DNA from: Trichoplax sp. H2
Taxonomy: Eukaryota > Placozoa > Uniplacotomia > Trichoplacea
Reading direction: 5' to 3'
Assembly: GCA_003344405.1 (NCBI GenBank)
Contig: NOWV01000305.1
Span: 1-56,511 of the forward strand
Length of the DNA: 56,511 nt
Shown: piece by piece, positions 1-14,600 of the stretch
How positions within the stretch are numbered: the stretch's first letter is position 1
Layout: every line of letters begins with the position of its first letter
Notes under the pieces: generated by a model
Seen by the model: only the letters and a program-made list of their open reading frames with translations
The model's database searches: none
Told to the model about the DNA's origin: nothing
Made by a program: the position numbers and the translations under genes

Positions 1-3000
1 GGTTCATATTTTTTTCAACTCTCCTAAAATTTATTATTATAGCATAAGATCATTATGGTACTAGGTTCTTAAAGATTTTTAATACTGGTGTTACATAGAC
101 AATGCCAACTCATACTGTATGCATTGCCATAAATGATCCCATTCGTTATTATTACAGCAATTGCAGAGTTATAATCTGCTAACAATATTATTATATTTAT
201 ATCTAGATCAACTTTCTTGACCTAACACTGTGTAGTCAAAATTTCCACGTGATGGTAATCTGTCGCAATCATTAAAATAACTTATCTAAGAACTCATAGT
301 TCAATAAGATAATAATTTATTTTAAACTTTTCATAAGTATAAAGTACCACTAGTCAAGACAAATTATGTATGAGATTGTCCTTAATTTCCAATATCTATA
401 TAATATCTTAACCTAAATAATGCTTTTGTTACTAAAATATACTTATAGCGTAGCAAACATATTTAAACACCTGATAGAGTATATAAGTAGGATGATAATC
501 AATAAAAAGTGTTACGCATGCTATGCTGTGCTGTGTCTTTCAATGTGCACTTCGTAAAGATTCCAGCTACCCTAGGCTAGAGAAGTAGTCTATGGACTAA
601 AGTAAATTTACTATATATACCGAATTGTTTCCGTATATCACAAGGGTAGTTATTGCGTAATCGCTGTGCAATTATGGCTGCATAAGACTAGACAATTTTA
701 CCATATTCTTTTAAACTATCGATTGGTTTGAAGGTTGTTTATGTATATTAGTGTTTTTACTTCAGGTTTAAGCTGTGCAACTATTACATTAATCACACAA
801 GATTCAAAAATTGTGAAAGCGTTGAATAGCTAAAAATCATATGCACAATCGAAAAATATAGATGTTATTAGGCTCATGTTATAACCCAAATATATACGCG
901 TATTGTTATTTGTAGTGTATTTAGAATATCCTGTAACTATATTCTACTTTTAAATATAGGCATGTTGTATTGCTCTTATATTTAGACATATCTACAGTCT
1001 TCTTACTTCACATTCATATATAGGCTACTGTATTTAGTTATTACAGTACTCGCTGTTTGCTACAATCACCAGCTATGTTGTAACCTGTCATGGTATACTG
1101 TATGTTGTATCTAATTCTACAATCCTATTCTCTGCATGTGCTCTATCTTTAAGCTATAAATACCGCCGTTTTCCACCTCAGAAATCGTTAGTTTCCAGGT
1201 TAGTCTTCACACGTTACTCACGACAGCTTGAACGCTAGTCTACCGTAACTACCTCGCTGTACTTTACTACTTAAAATAAAGTATAACTTTTATACAACTT
1301 TTGGTGTACTAATTGTAAATGGCAACTTAATCTCAATCCTCCGAGATATTGAACGCTCCATCACAATTATATTCAGATCTATGATATTACCATCGGAAAT
1401 GATTTTGATTGCATAAGTACTGTGCATTTCGCATACCAAACCAGCTTCATAATAGTCTATGGATTAAGGCTTGATATGGCAGCAGATACAATCGCAGTAT
1501 CAGTTATTTTTTACATTTAAGCTTAATATTATATTACATAATTGTACAGCGGAACTGTTTTGTTCATAGTTAATACTATATTAGATCAATGGTAAGCCAT
1601 TAGATGTAGCTTAATATGACAGAATCGTAATAATAGCGTAGATTACATTAATTTATTTGAACTAGTGCTGAATTTATGAATGTGTCGTAGCAATAGATTG
1701 ACTATGGTTTGGCATAGTTCAAGTCTACATATTCGAAAATTAATTAACTGATAAGTATTTCTATAATCCGAACATTTCATGGCGAATAGAATACATTACG
1801 GCTTCAATATGCAGAATATATCAGGATAATTGATTTACAAGGTAGTACAGTAAGAAATGTACTACAGATATCTTGGTCAATTATTTTTTAAATATCTTAT
1901 GTTTTAATACATCAGAGCTGCATTTTGCTTTTTAAATTGAACGATTTAAACATTTAGGCCTATGTTAAGATTATCATACTGCCCGATTCTATCTTTTCTG
2001 ATGTCAGCAATTTTAAATTCTAGCTACTTCATATGATTCATATGCCATAATATAGCAAAGTTCAGATCCAGTCGTTCACGATCTATTTATCATATATGCA
2101 TGAAATTTCTTGCAATATAATATTCTATCAAATAAATTCATTCCCATCTCTAATATAATTAATGTTATAACCATCCCGAATATCCAACATCTTTGTCCAA
2201 GTCACAGTGTCTTTCTAAGATCTTGCGAATTTTTCAGAATATTGCATTTTGGCAAACATATTCGATTTGATAAGAATAATATTCTTTGATTGGACTTTAG
2301 ACTATATTCACTGTTTGATTGCTTAGACACTCTCTTTTAGATCCTTTTTTGGTGAACTCTCAATAAAGAATTGGATGCGAAGTTTAATGTAAGTTATTCT
2401 ATAGGGGTACAATTGCGACTGATAGTAACGGAAATTGATTGTTGATACATAGGAAGGAAGATATGGAAGGAAACAGGATACAGATAAAGCAAATTTACAA
2501 TCTTTTATCTTTATTAATGCCGATGATGATATTCGGAAATCATTTGTTTCCCTGTATACAAACATCTTCGCTATCGTTATCAAGTGTCGGAATTCACGTG
2601 CTTACAACTATAAAAATAAGTTAGAACAATACAAATCTATAACAATGATTTTCTCTTAACTTTCACACTCTATCCTACTAGAAAATGACTAAAACTCTTA
2701 ATTATACGTAATACAGATATTGTGGTCAATCCTTTTAATAGATGACTATTACTATACAGTATTTGAATCTTTTTATAAGAGCAAGATAGTGAATAAGCTG
2801 AGAAGAAAACTTATGAATATTTAATGATTAATTACTCTTAATTTAAAGAACTGTTTTATTTTCATGTTCTGTGTGTATTTATTGCAATGAAAGGAATTTG
2901 AAAAGCTCAATAAAGACTCAATGGCAGCTATCCTTCGCTTTTGATCAATATGTAACATGCCAATTCATGCGAAATTTAAGTGCTTTCAGATTAAATTACT

Positions 3001-4089
3001 GTCCTTAAAATTCCTGTCGTAAAGACAAATGGCATACTTATTTCAAGACAGCATCTACATTTAATTTCATCTACGGTTTTTAACTGTTCGGCATAAGTTA
3101 TTTAAATCGCAAAATTAAAACTTAAAAAACTTTATTATCAACAAAATATATTCAGCCATTTCCGATGATCTAGCTCATAATAAACGAATTTTCAATCTGA
3201 ATAAAACATGATATAGGCTTATGCAGTTGAAGAAAATGATTTTTGTACGCTAATTTCTTGATATGGCCATCGAGTATTGTTTATTAAGTTTATTTTATAA
3301 CAAGATCTTACGGAAAACGTTTTTTAAATACCTTCCTTCGACTTAAAATTATAATAAATAAATCCCATAAAGTCAAAGATCAAATACCATGCAGGAACTG
3401 GAAGGGTTAAATAAAGCGATTTCAAGCAATTTCCGCCAGTTTATTTACAGTAAAACATATAAGTATTAATTTCAATAGCTGAATTTCAATATATACAATT
3501 TCATTGTTGATCGCGACAAGTCTAATAGTAGACAGTTTAAACTAAAATTACTTTCTCGTATTTCCTGATAACTATGTTGGTTGGATTTAAATTTTTGGCT
3601 AGCTTGCATAGTCTAAAACAATTATTCTATGAGTCTGCTAGTAAATAGTATAGATTAGAATAGCACCTATTATTCGATGATGATACTCAGAGTATATAAA
3701 TTTTTGGCTAGCTCATAAAATCTCAACTACTTGTATTTATTCACTAAGAAAGAAATTTTCCTCAAATTACTGATACTGTGGTAGTAGCAGGCATGAAATA
3801 AAGTAGCAGCCGTTTTTCAGATGATTGTCCATATTGAAGGCATATCAATATTTAGTCATCATTTCTAACAGTTTATAGAAACCCTGGTCGAACATTATTT
3901 TTTAACTAAATTAAGACAGCGATTAATACAAATTATCTAGTGGGATAGCTAAAAATTACTGTAATTGTTTAACAAGTTAATGATGTTTACCATCTTGAGA
4001 AAAAGTAATGAATAAATTGGGTCCATTTTTCATCTCTAAACCGCCCTAAAATTTAAGCTAATTTATTCAGTACTAAATGAAACACGCAA

Positions 4090-4620
4090 AGGACGGTATT
4101 AAAAAGTTCTTAAGACTCTTTTTAAAGCCTGATCTTGTTATAGTTTAATGTTAATTATGTACAAAGTAGAAATTTTAAAATTTCTGTATTTTGCAATTTA
4201 TCACTAATAAGCTTTCAGTATCCTTTTAAAGCTTACTCTCATCACATTTTGATATTAAACACAATGTTAGAAATTTTCAATGTTCTACTTTTTTGCTATT
4301 TGTCATTAATAAGCTCTCAGTCTGTTTTTAAAGCCTGCACCCATCTTATTTCAATATTAATTGAAGATATGATCAAATTTTGTGAAATTTTCTCTTTTTT
4401 TATTTGTCACTAATAAGCTCTCAGTCTTATTTTAAAACCTGCTTCATCATATTTTGATATTAGTTAAACACATAATAGAAATTTTTAAACTTTTCTGCAT
4501 TTTACTTTAGTCACTAGTAATCTCTCAGTCTTCTTTAAAACCCACTGTCAATAAGTTTCGATATTAAACACATGGCAGAAATTTTAAAATTTCCTGCTTT
4601 CTCCTATTTGTTACTGCTGT
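4090..4620. repeat. Diverged tandem repeat, period about 103 bases
   Basis: The phrase CACTAATAAGCTCTCAG and its variants recur near 4202, 4304, 4408 and 4512, a spacing of 102 to 104 bases. Each is followed by a run like TTTTTAAAGCCTGC and then by a TTTTGATATTAAACACA-like string. A fainter earlier copy begins near 4105. The copies differ at many sites, so this is an old, decaying array. It codes for nothing that I can see. Confidence 0.75.
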
Positions 4621-6939
4621 ACAGTAGAGATTGACTACCTAATTCGGTTTAAGTCATGTGCATAGTCATCAAGTCAGGAGTCTTGCTATGCCCGTAGTTA
4701 AATATTTATTTACCAAATATTTCAGTAGGATTAAAGATAGGCAAGTTAAGGCAACATATAGCCGTTCGAGAAGTTATATAACTACTGGAACGATATTCAA
4801 ATACCAGGAGTCATCGGTAATGGTACGCTCGTCGATGCACGAGCTTTGCACAAGCCCACTAAGTACACAAATACATAAGTGTTAGTTAGCCCCGAGTAAC
4901 TTATTTATTTTTCTTTATTATACATTATGCATAATGCTGTTACATGTCGAAGATTTAAAAACCAATAGTCAATATTATAGTATACTACAGGATGAACTGT
5001 AACCTCTCTATATAGCTGGTGAATAACCATTGACTAATTAGTTGATATACACGAGAATTAGCGACGTTATGATATTTATTTTTCTGTCGGTGCAATTGTA
5101 ATGCTAATATTAATTAATGTTAGGTAAATGTTAATACATGGACACCATCGAATAAATTCAGTATTAAGTTCTGGCTGAATATCTAAAAAATGCATCATTT
5201 AAGAAAGGAATTTTTTTCCGATAAACCGCTCAATTATCAGTCTAAAGGCATGAATCGTCAATCAGAAGCTATTAGTTAAACAGAGTTTTCAAATAGTATA
5301 AAATCTACTTACTGTAACATTATCTATTATGGCACTATCGATAATCTATTACATTTCTTCTTTGCAAAACACCAATCATAAGGGAAAATGCTAGTAAATA
5401 CAATTTGATCCAAAAACCATCCCAGATACTCCTATCAATATTTTAAGATGTAAAATGTATTTGATTTATTTGCGAAATACAGAATGAGCAGACAGGAATC
5501 AAGGAGGAAATATTTGAAATTAGATCTACAAATGCTTCTTTTTGAGTACCGTAACATCGTAATCATTCTCAGTAGCAATGAAAACTACATTATAGATTGC
5601 AATTGCTATTGTAACTTAGAGCAACAAATATTTGCTATCATAAGCATATTAAGAAATCAGGTTCTACACTAGTTGATTTTAAACGTGTACATGACGTAAT
5701 CTCCTGCTGTGCAAGGAAAAGCGATTGGTTTTAGGCTTATAGTGTGTGCATCTGACTGTAAAAATATTTGGTCAGGCCACTTTCAACGTGATATAAAATC
5801 TATAAGGCTTTCGTTGCTGAATTCCATTCCTGTTATATACACATCAATTATGATTGAATGATACGTATGTACTTTTCATGAATTGCGACTTGTTTGTATG
5901 TACACTGTTAGGTCAAGTTGAAGGTACTGAGAGTATTGGCAGCACTTTAAACCATTTTATCACACTCTCTTACGTTTAGGAATGTGTAATGATGCAATCT
6001 TGCAACAAAAATGTCGACCAGAGTTATAAAAGACAGGTTTTTAATGCTCCAAATTTCTAGAATCTTAACCTGATCCTTTGCAATTATAAATGTATTTCCA
6101 TACACTGTAGAGTAACTGATAATATTTGCAAAGATGGCCCTCTAAAATCTTCATCTAAACTCTTAATTGTTTCTATCTATCGTTGGCTATGTCCATTTAT
6201 ATTATTAGCATAGATTTTCATCCATAGCCACTTACTTTGGTAAAATACCTTTCTGGTATCGTATTATTATCTATGCCCATTATTTAATTATAAATATAAT
6301 AATTTCTTACATAGAATCCAAAATCTGCATCGACATTTTTTCCTGGTTATTAACTTTTTCGGTTTCTTAGAGACAATTTGCATATAAACTGTCTAGAACC
6401 TGAAGAAATTTTTAAAGCATATATAGTTCTTTAGCAGTATAGGTGTCACTGTTCACAAAATTTTTACGATTAATTTATATAAAATCCCCAAAATCCTATT
6501 CAACATCTTGCATTTATTGTTAAGAATGAAGCCTTACTGTACTCTTTTTAATTTAAATTAGCTTTACTTGATTCTACCAACAGTTATTACTGGCCTATTT
6601 AAATCAATTTTCTTCTTTAAATAAAACTGTCGTTACAATTACCTTAACGGTTTAGCTCGTATATGAAATCATAAGTAGCATAGAACTGTAAGATACCAGA
6701 TATAGGATATTGCTTTGCGTGTATTTAAATGAGTCTATCTTGTTTTAAATGATCTAGCTTTATCCAAAACAAATTAATTAATGAAATAAGCACTAACATT
6801 ACAATATTGGAGCCAAAGTGTCGGTATTTCTTGATTGATGCAATATTTTTAAATGCGAGTAGATATCAATCACAGTTTTGAAATAGCATATAATGATGCT
6901 CAACACAATGCAAATATCTGATCAAATATATCATTAGTA

Positions 6940-7860
6940 TGAATAAGTTTATTCAGCTAAAATAGACAAACATATCATAGCATTTACGCCAGACCGTTTT
7001 CTTATCGATTTACGCTTTTTAGATGTGCGTCATTTATGGGAGGTAACATCATAAAATATTGAACGTTCGAATGCAAATAAATGATTGAAAGGGTAATAAA
7101 CATGAGCAATTCGCACATTTGAAATAGAAGAAGACATGATCACATTTGAGTTAGCACTTTATCCTTGTGATACTATACATTTATATTTGCATTGTATCAA
7201 AATATCATGGAATAGCAGACGATGTGAATAAATCACTACAGCTTTAGAATGAATAAACTTATTTAGGCGAAATAGACAATAGTATTTATAACACTGATGC
7301 TGAACTTTTGTTTAATGATTCTACTCTTTTAGATATACGCAAATTGGGCTATGGAAATTGCATAAAATATTGAAAGATACGAAGAATTTAATATATTATT
7401 AGCGTAAATAAATATATATAATTGATACATGTAGAGACATCATCAAGTTGAAGATCAAGCTTTCTTTATTAAAGCTACTCTGACAGATGCGTGGATACTT
7501 CCGGTATAGAGCGTTGAAATCGCGTGAAGTGATGCGTGACTCACTTAAAATAAATAATTAAATACGCTATCAACGAATATATTTGCTTTACTCTAATACA
7601 TTCGGACTTTTAAGCTTAGAATTTCATAATGATATTACTCTTATAGAATTGCTGCATGAACGATGTTTAAGTAATATGAACTGCTAGTCGATTTAATGCA
7701 AACAAGTAATTACAGAAATTATGAGCATGAATAAATTTATTGAATCAGCTTTGCCCCTTATTGGCTAATGACTTCTTGGACATAATCATTTGATCGATCT
7801 CAAATGCCGATATCCAATCCGGTTTGATTACTGCATAAGGCGCAATATTGTTAATGTTGA
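6940..7860. repeat. Diverged repeat units, about 300 bases and longer
   Basis: Segments starting GAATAAGTTTATTCAGC at about 6942 and GAATAAACTTATTTAGGC at about 7250 run in parallel: each continues into AAATAGACAA, then a TTTTAGATRTRCG-like string, then CATAAAATATTGAA. A weaker copy begins near 7728 (GAATAAATTTATTGAATC). The first two copies are about 305 bases apart. No coding sense was found in them. Confidence 0.55.
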
Positions 7861-8369
7861 TTTATGAGCAAGTTTACTATGACAGGAAAACTCGCAAATT
7901 GATTATCGCCTGATGAATACTTTTATAGTGGTAATAGGCAATATTAAATATTACCTAGTTAGACGTTCTAAGTGGAATAAGATCAAAATGAGCGTTAATT
8001 TTTCAGCATTTTTAGAAATAACATATGGAGCGAATGACGTTATTAATCAAAAAATTACCGTAAAAATAATATCAATAAATCATAAAATTACAGTTAATTG
8101 ATGTTGTGTCTAAAATATGAACATTAGATAGAAGGTCTACAGAAAATTTTAACTCCATTTAAAGATTGTATCACATGATGGCTAGCTTAAGGAAGGTATA
8201 AATTGGTTGTAAAATTATGATTATGATACCATTATTTTGCCATCATGGTAATGAAATATGACAAATATAAAATGATAGTTGAGCAGTGTCAATCGATATT
8301 TGCTGTTGTATTTTGTATCTTATCTTCATGATAGCAATATTGAAGTTTTTCTTTCAATTTATGTAGTTG

Positions 8370-10858
8370 ATGAAGCCGAAAAGAATTGATATTATTCGAG
8401 CTTCAGAAAAAGCAGATAAAAGAATTTTACAAGTCATAAAAAAGTTGAATATCGATATAGATGTTTATGGTAGAGAAGTAAGTTCAGATGTTGCAGGACA
8501 ATTAGATTGAAGTAGTTTGGTCTTGAAATTAAATTATTTTTTAAATTGATTGAATTAGAGCTGGCCTTTTGGTTCCGCTTTACAATATCAGATTTTTTTT
8601 AATAATATTGAAGCCATACGCTTTCTTCTCGAAAATGGAGCAGATCCAAATCATTTAGACGTAAGCTAAGTGAGATATAAATCAGATTTGAGCTAATTCC
8701 TTCATGCTTATTTGATCAATTTTAACAAATTTACCTTATCATTATCCACACTTGGTACATTTGGATAGCAGTACTAGTGATAAAAACCTTAATCTTATAC
8801 CGAATAGATTAAAAATTCCGCTAATTTTTTTGCAAATGATTAGAAAGTTGCGTAGAATTTCATTTTTACTGCCTTTAAGATAGGACTGATTCCATCTTTT
8901 TTAATCTATTTTGGACGTAAATAGTTTAGTTTAACAACTCCAATACATTGGGCAGCCGTCTTTGGCCATTTAGATGCCTTAAAATTAATGTACGAACATC
9001 ATGGCGACATTAACATTATGTCTGGAGTAAGCATATTGATATTATTTTAATTATATTAATTTTAGCCTATAATTTTCATAGCAATCATAAATAATCTGCA
9101 TATTATCAACTTAGCAACACAAAGTTAGAGTAATTTATTCCCTGTGTTATTTATTTGAAGGTTATAATTATATTTTATCCCTATAAAGTTTTCAGTATCT
9201 AAAGATAGTTGATCGCCGTGATTAAGTTAAAATGGGCGAGCTAAATTCCAGGTTCTTAATAGTTATACGAATTAATGCTAAATATTATGAGATAGCCAAG
9301 TAATGGGATGAATAATTATAATTATAATTAATCATTCAGTAAAAGAACTAAAATATGTTAAAGCAGAATAGATGATTGCATTGCTCAGTTTATAAATTAT
9401 TAATTGGTCAATTGTAATTATTTATGTATTACTCAAAGGAAGCATTAAATTGAATAGAAATTTTGTAAGAGAGTTTGCAATTAGTTCATTCACTTATATC
9501 ATTAGCTACGTTATCGACTATCTATCTTGGTTGGGTAATCTTAATCCAAATAAAGCATAAATCAAATTTCTTCATTGACAAACTGTTTTTATATTGCAGA
9601 ATAACCAGACGCCGCTTCTTTTTGCAGCTACAAATGGCGAGGAAGAAGTTATATCTTGGTTGATTGCACAAGGAGCGGATATCCATTGCCATGATACGGT
9701 AAGTGAGCTACAAGCAGTTAAATTAGACAAGGAATATATACACAAATTCTAACCCTATGCGATTATCGATTCTTATGTACAATCCATGTAAAAATAGCCA
9801 AATGCATAAATAAAGCAAAAAGTCTAATATATCAACTTACATGAATATTAAAGCAATCTACGCTTATAGAATAGAATAATACATATAAGTAAAATATTTC
9901 AGTCATTTAATGGAATAAGTATATGCAAATATCTAGTCTATCTAGTCTATTGAATACGAAAACATGTGTAAAACAATAAATTCAAAGTAATTTAATGATA
10001 AATGGCCATCTTGACTATTTAATCTATGTAAAATACATGAACATGAGCAAAATGATGAAATTTAATCGTAATCATGTGGAATTCATTTACATGCACAATT
10101 AATGATGGTGTTAATCGATGTCTCAAATTTTATTTGATCTGTTTAGTTTAGCAATTCCCCTTTACGAATAGCAATCGTTAATGGATTTGTTGGCTCGATG
10201 AAGTTGCTTATAAAATTGGGATTGGATATTGAAGATACCAATTATGTAAGTAGAATCATAGCACCTCTTACATAATATGATACAATTTGGTTATTTACTG
10301 CGTAGTTAAAGATCAATTTTATAATTGATCTAGTGATTGTGTACGTTAATTGGTTTTACTTCTCCAATTTTTATGAGTAATCATTTTCAATCTTAATCTA
10401 AAACATAGAGGTTAGAAACACCGATCTACGGTGCAATTCGTTATTACGATCCTGATATCAGTCTTGAAATGGTTAAGATTTTATTGGATAACAATGCTAA
10501 TGTTGATCATCAGAATAAGGTAATTATTGTATTTAGATCTCGCTACTAGAATTTCTTTCTTAGAATTCTTGTAAGGAGTAACTGCTAGTACTGCATATAA
10601 TCAGATTTTATTGTGCTTTTAAAATAATCCCAACAAAGGAGCATTACAAAATATGTAAAACTTTCTTATACCTGTATATCAATAATTAATACTTTATGGT
10701 ATAATATCTTCACTGAGGTATCTAATTATCTATTTAATGTTCGTTCCTTTTTAAAATTTTAGTTTGGACAAACACCTTTAGATATCGCTCATGATGTCGG
10801 AAATCAGCAAGTTGTGAAGGAAATTCTTAATAGTTTAGGCATAGAATTGGATGATTAA
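8370..10858 (+). CDS. Ankyrin-repeat protein, seven exons
   Basis: Exons are 8370-8477, 8559-8660, 8925-9026, 9600-9698, 10147-10245, 10409-10519 and 10763-10858, all with GT-AG introns of phase 0, giving 238 residues. The start is the ATG at 8370; an in-frame stop lies shortly before it. Exon 1 encodes a charged lead-in (MKPKRIDIIRASEKAD...). Exons 2 to 7 each carry about one ankyrin repeat of 33 to 37 residues, with the usual cores such as AIRFLLENGADPN, TPIHWAAVFGHLDAL, TPLLFAATNGEEEVISWLI and TPLDIAHDVGNQQVVKEIL. There is no signal peptide, membrane segment or second domain. Ankyrin proteins of this kind are cytoplasmic or nuclear binding scaffolds; the partner cannot be told. It ends 826 bases from the convergent IGHMBP2 gene. 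I do not recognise an orthologue. Confidence 0.88.
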
Positions 10859-11683
10859 ATCATGTAATAGTATTTGCTAATATCTTTAAAGTATTAGATT
10901 GGTCATGATGTTGACGATACGTGAAAAACACAAACTCAGCATACGAATTAATCCTTATTGATATATTTGATTTTGTATAGTTAAAAACAGTGAGATTATG
11001 TGATTACCGACTGCTTAAAGCAGCCTGCGTTTTTTTAAACTAATAAAAAAAGATGCAATTACGCAAATTTCATATTGCATTAGTAATGTCGTAAAGGTTG
11101 TTTTCATATTTTATTGAAGATGTGCTCAAAGAAGTTATTAATTGCTTACGTTTCAATAAATTTCAATCAATTGATTTGATCGTACCAATTAAAACGCAAA
11201 AATTTATCCCTTCATAAGATAGATTGTAGTAATTTTAATTAAATTAGATATCAAAACTCCATATGCATAATTAATCATCTGCTTTGGACAAACGTTAAAG
11301 TTAATTTACATACATTTTAAAAAATAACTTTACAACACTCTATCATCATATTAACCCACGAAAAGTACAAAAGGAATGTATCCTTTAGAAATTAGTCTAA
11401 TGAACAACTATTATATTGCTACTAACGGAGTTCTGATTTATTATATATAAATATATATTTATTGATTGTATAACGTTGAACTTCTTCGTTGTTTCATAAA
11501 ATTAAACTACAGCAATTTAACGCAGTACAATTGAAATGAACATCAATAGCGAAGATATGATCATTACAACGATTTAAGTTATCAACTATGATAATAACTA
11601 AAGACAGTAGATCTTTGATAAAATATCAAAAACAGAAATGATATTTGACTATATACAAAAACAAGATCATGAAATGCTTAAAT
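10859..11683. other. Convergent intergenic spacer
   Basis: This lies between the stop codons of the ankyrin gene (+) and IGHMBP2 (-). It should hold both 3' untranslated regions; an AATAAA string occurs at about 11042 on the + strand. Nothing else was recognised. Confidence 0.5.
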
Positions 11684-14600
11684 CTATTTTCGCTTATTCT
11701 TTCCCTGCCGTGATGACGACATGTCCTGCAATTTTGAATTCAATTTCTTTTGTAACAGTTCTTGTTTCAACGCATTCTTAGAGCTACTACTACTTTTTGA
11801 CGTAGACTTAAAATCTTTACGAGCTGCAAGGCGAGCTTCTTGGCCGCATCCATGCAACTCCGGCAATTGATGAGAGAAACAAAATCGACGACGACAATGT
11901 TGACAAAATAAACCAAGAGTAGCTACAGGCTTTTTACACCCGATCATAGCACAGTGGTTATCTGCAGCAACAGCAGCTTCGATTAAGGCATCAAAATCAT
12001 CACCACTATTCATATTTTTAATCACTGGCTTTAACTTTACTTTTTTACCACCCTTCTTTTTATCAATTGTCTGCTTATCATTACTGTTAGCCTTTTTACT
12101 ATTTACATGGCAGCGCAATAAATGAAGGTCTTTATTAGCCAAAGGAATAATTTTAGAGCAGGAATTGCATTTAAAGGAATTAACATCTTCCGAATAACCT
12201 ACTAATAATACGTAAAGATAAGGGTTATCGAACATTAATTTGGATATAAAAACGATGAGTAAAAACGATCATATTCATAGTTACAAAAATGTTCCAGGGT
12301 ACCTTCTGTTTTAGTTATTTCTAAATCCTTTGACTGGATTGATTTGCCGGCAATATCCACGTGTTCTTGAATACGCTGTAGTAATTCCTTTTCAACATCA
12401 GATTGATCATCTTTGATAGGTTTCTTTATTATGATTCTTCTTTCCTTCCCTTCCCCAATACTACGATGTTCAAGATGCAACGCTTCTGCAAATTCATGTA
12501 CTTTACGACGTTCATACGATGATAAAGTATATGGAAAACTAAGTTCTTGATCCGCTCCTTCTTCCATAAATAAATCTATTCGCTTCTTTATTTTATCTAC
12601 AGAGGAACTTTTTACTGTTGGTGGAGATGAAGCCGTATCCGATGAACTGTCATGTGGTGTTGCTTTAGTAATAGCTTCCTTACTTGTCTTGGGCGTCGAT
12701 TTATTTTCTTCTATGATCAAGTTCTAAACACAAACAAGGTAAAGGTATAAGAGGTTTCACTGCAAAAGCGAAGTTACTTATTAATAATTAAGACGGATTC
12801 CGGCGTTTAATACCGAATTAAATAAATTTGAGCTCCTATCTTTTAAACCGGATAATTTGGCATCTTGGCAGATATCACCTTCAATATATTGCAATGCTGA
12901 TCGAACTTCACCAAAGTCATTAAAATATTGTATCAATGTTTCCATATGCTTATCTTTGCTAACTGTTTCAGAATCTCCAATGACAGCTAAGTGACATCTA
13001 GCACGAGTAACTGCAACATTAATTCTTCGATATTCCGATAGGAAACCAACATCGCCTAAGAATTACGATCAGTTTACATACAGACTTTACATATGATAGC
13101 TTAAGAAAGTATTCACCATAGTATAACATCGTATAAATATCTGAATAAATAAATAAATACCTTTCTCGTTTGATCTAACAAGCGAGATAATAATCGCTTC
13201 CTTTTCACGACCTTGAAAACCATCCACTGATTTTATTTCGATATTTAATGATACCTTTGCTAGTTTTAGACGTAGTAATTCTACTTGCATATTATACGGT
13301 GTAATTATTCCGATGTCGGATGGTTTTACTCCGGCGTTGATTAATTTTTCGACATGGATAACTACTAGGTTGACTTCATATTCATTACCACGAGACGGTT
13401 GATCAGGCTCAGTATTTTCCATTTCGTGATAATCACAGCCAGCAGTATCAATCAATACGATTGGAATGCGGGTATTTTCATCGTCGCTAACATTAGGTAA
13501 GTCTCTATAGTTTTTAAAAATACAACATGAACACAATTATAGGTATGTAAAAGTTATCAGACAGATAGTCTATAAGTAAAGAATTTACAAACCTCAACAA
13601 CTGATTAGCAACATTGGAAGCAGCAACTAATTTGTTCTGGTAGAATTCATTGGACGACCACTGCATTATCTTAGAGTTCATACGATACTGCGTTTTCAAC
13701 ATTTTGACACACTTTTCATCAAATCTGTTGACAAGTCTTTCCATTAATGTAACAGCTAAGCCTTTATCGGCAGCTTTATCAGATAATATGGTTGGTGGCA
13801 ATTGCAAATGATCACCAGCTAAAATACATTTAGAAGAGCGTAGAAGAGCAATCCAACAGCTTGCTTCAATTGCTTGAGCAGCTTCATCAATAATAACAAC
13901 ATCGACGTGATTATCGCTCAAGTACTGTAATGGCCCCTCATCCGATGCTCCAGTTAAGGTTGCTAGTATAACGTCAGAATTTGTAAGAGTCTCGGTCGTT
14001 GCTTTCTGTTCACGCTTTTTGAGTTCTTTCCTAAGTAATTTAATTTCATGGCGTATTTGCCTTCTGTCACTTTTAGCTTTATGAAATGATGATATTGCTT
14101 TGTCTATGTCATTTCGAACATCTTTGATAATATCAGCGCTATCCGCTGACGAAAGAACGGCATCTAGAGAGTGAGACTAAAAATGTATAGTAATATGATT
14201 ATTATTAGAATTGGTGTTATACGTACCGGATATTTGCTTATTACAATATCAATTAGCAATACAGTGGAATTAAACATAAGCAAGCAATTGCCAGCAATTT
14301 AGTTCAAAACATCTGTCGATGATCAATGATACCTGTAGATGGTTTAACAATCTTGCAGGATGACCCAGGCGTATAAATTTGACTTTATTATCTTTGCGTA
14401 GACCTTTGTTCAATATCGATAATTTCTCAACCATGTTATCAACGGCAATATTAGAAGGGGCACATGCTAAAACTTTGAGTTTCCACTTGAGAACCAACTG
14501 CAAGATAACCTCCAAGACCACTGTTGTTTTGCCAGTACCAGGTGGGCCGTGGATGATTGCAAGATGAGATTGAGATACAGCAAATTGAACAGCCTGTTTT

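Larger units (their letters stand above)
1..8369. other. Gene-poor AT-rich stretch
   Basis: No coding region can be supported in this stretch. Open frames here are 60 to 90 codons long, have no splice partners, and resemble no protein family I know. It holds two diverged tandem-repeat arrays, listed separately at about 4090-4620 and 6940-7860. A slightly richer patch at about 1155-1290 has a TATAAA-like string and could be a promoter or a small non-coding RNA locus, but nothing in the sequence proves that. Confidence 0.6.

Noticed and set aside
1155-1290. TATAAATA and a slightly G+C-richer patch
   Set aside because: It could be a promoter or small RNA gene, but no conserved RNA fold or downstream exon was found, so it is not called.
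4658-4885. 75-codon open frame on the + strand
   Set aside because: No family likeness, no splice partner, not repeated; expected by chance in 8 kb of noncoding DNA.
12235-12300. Apparent C terminus EYDRFYSSFLYPN of the R3H exon
   Set aside because: This is read-through into a 104-base intron; the donor at 12302 and acceptor at 12199 restore the AN1 exon in frame.
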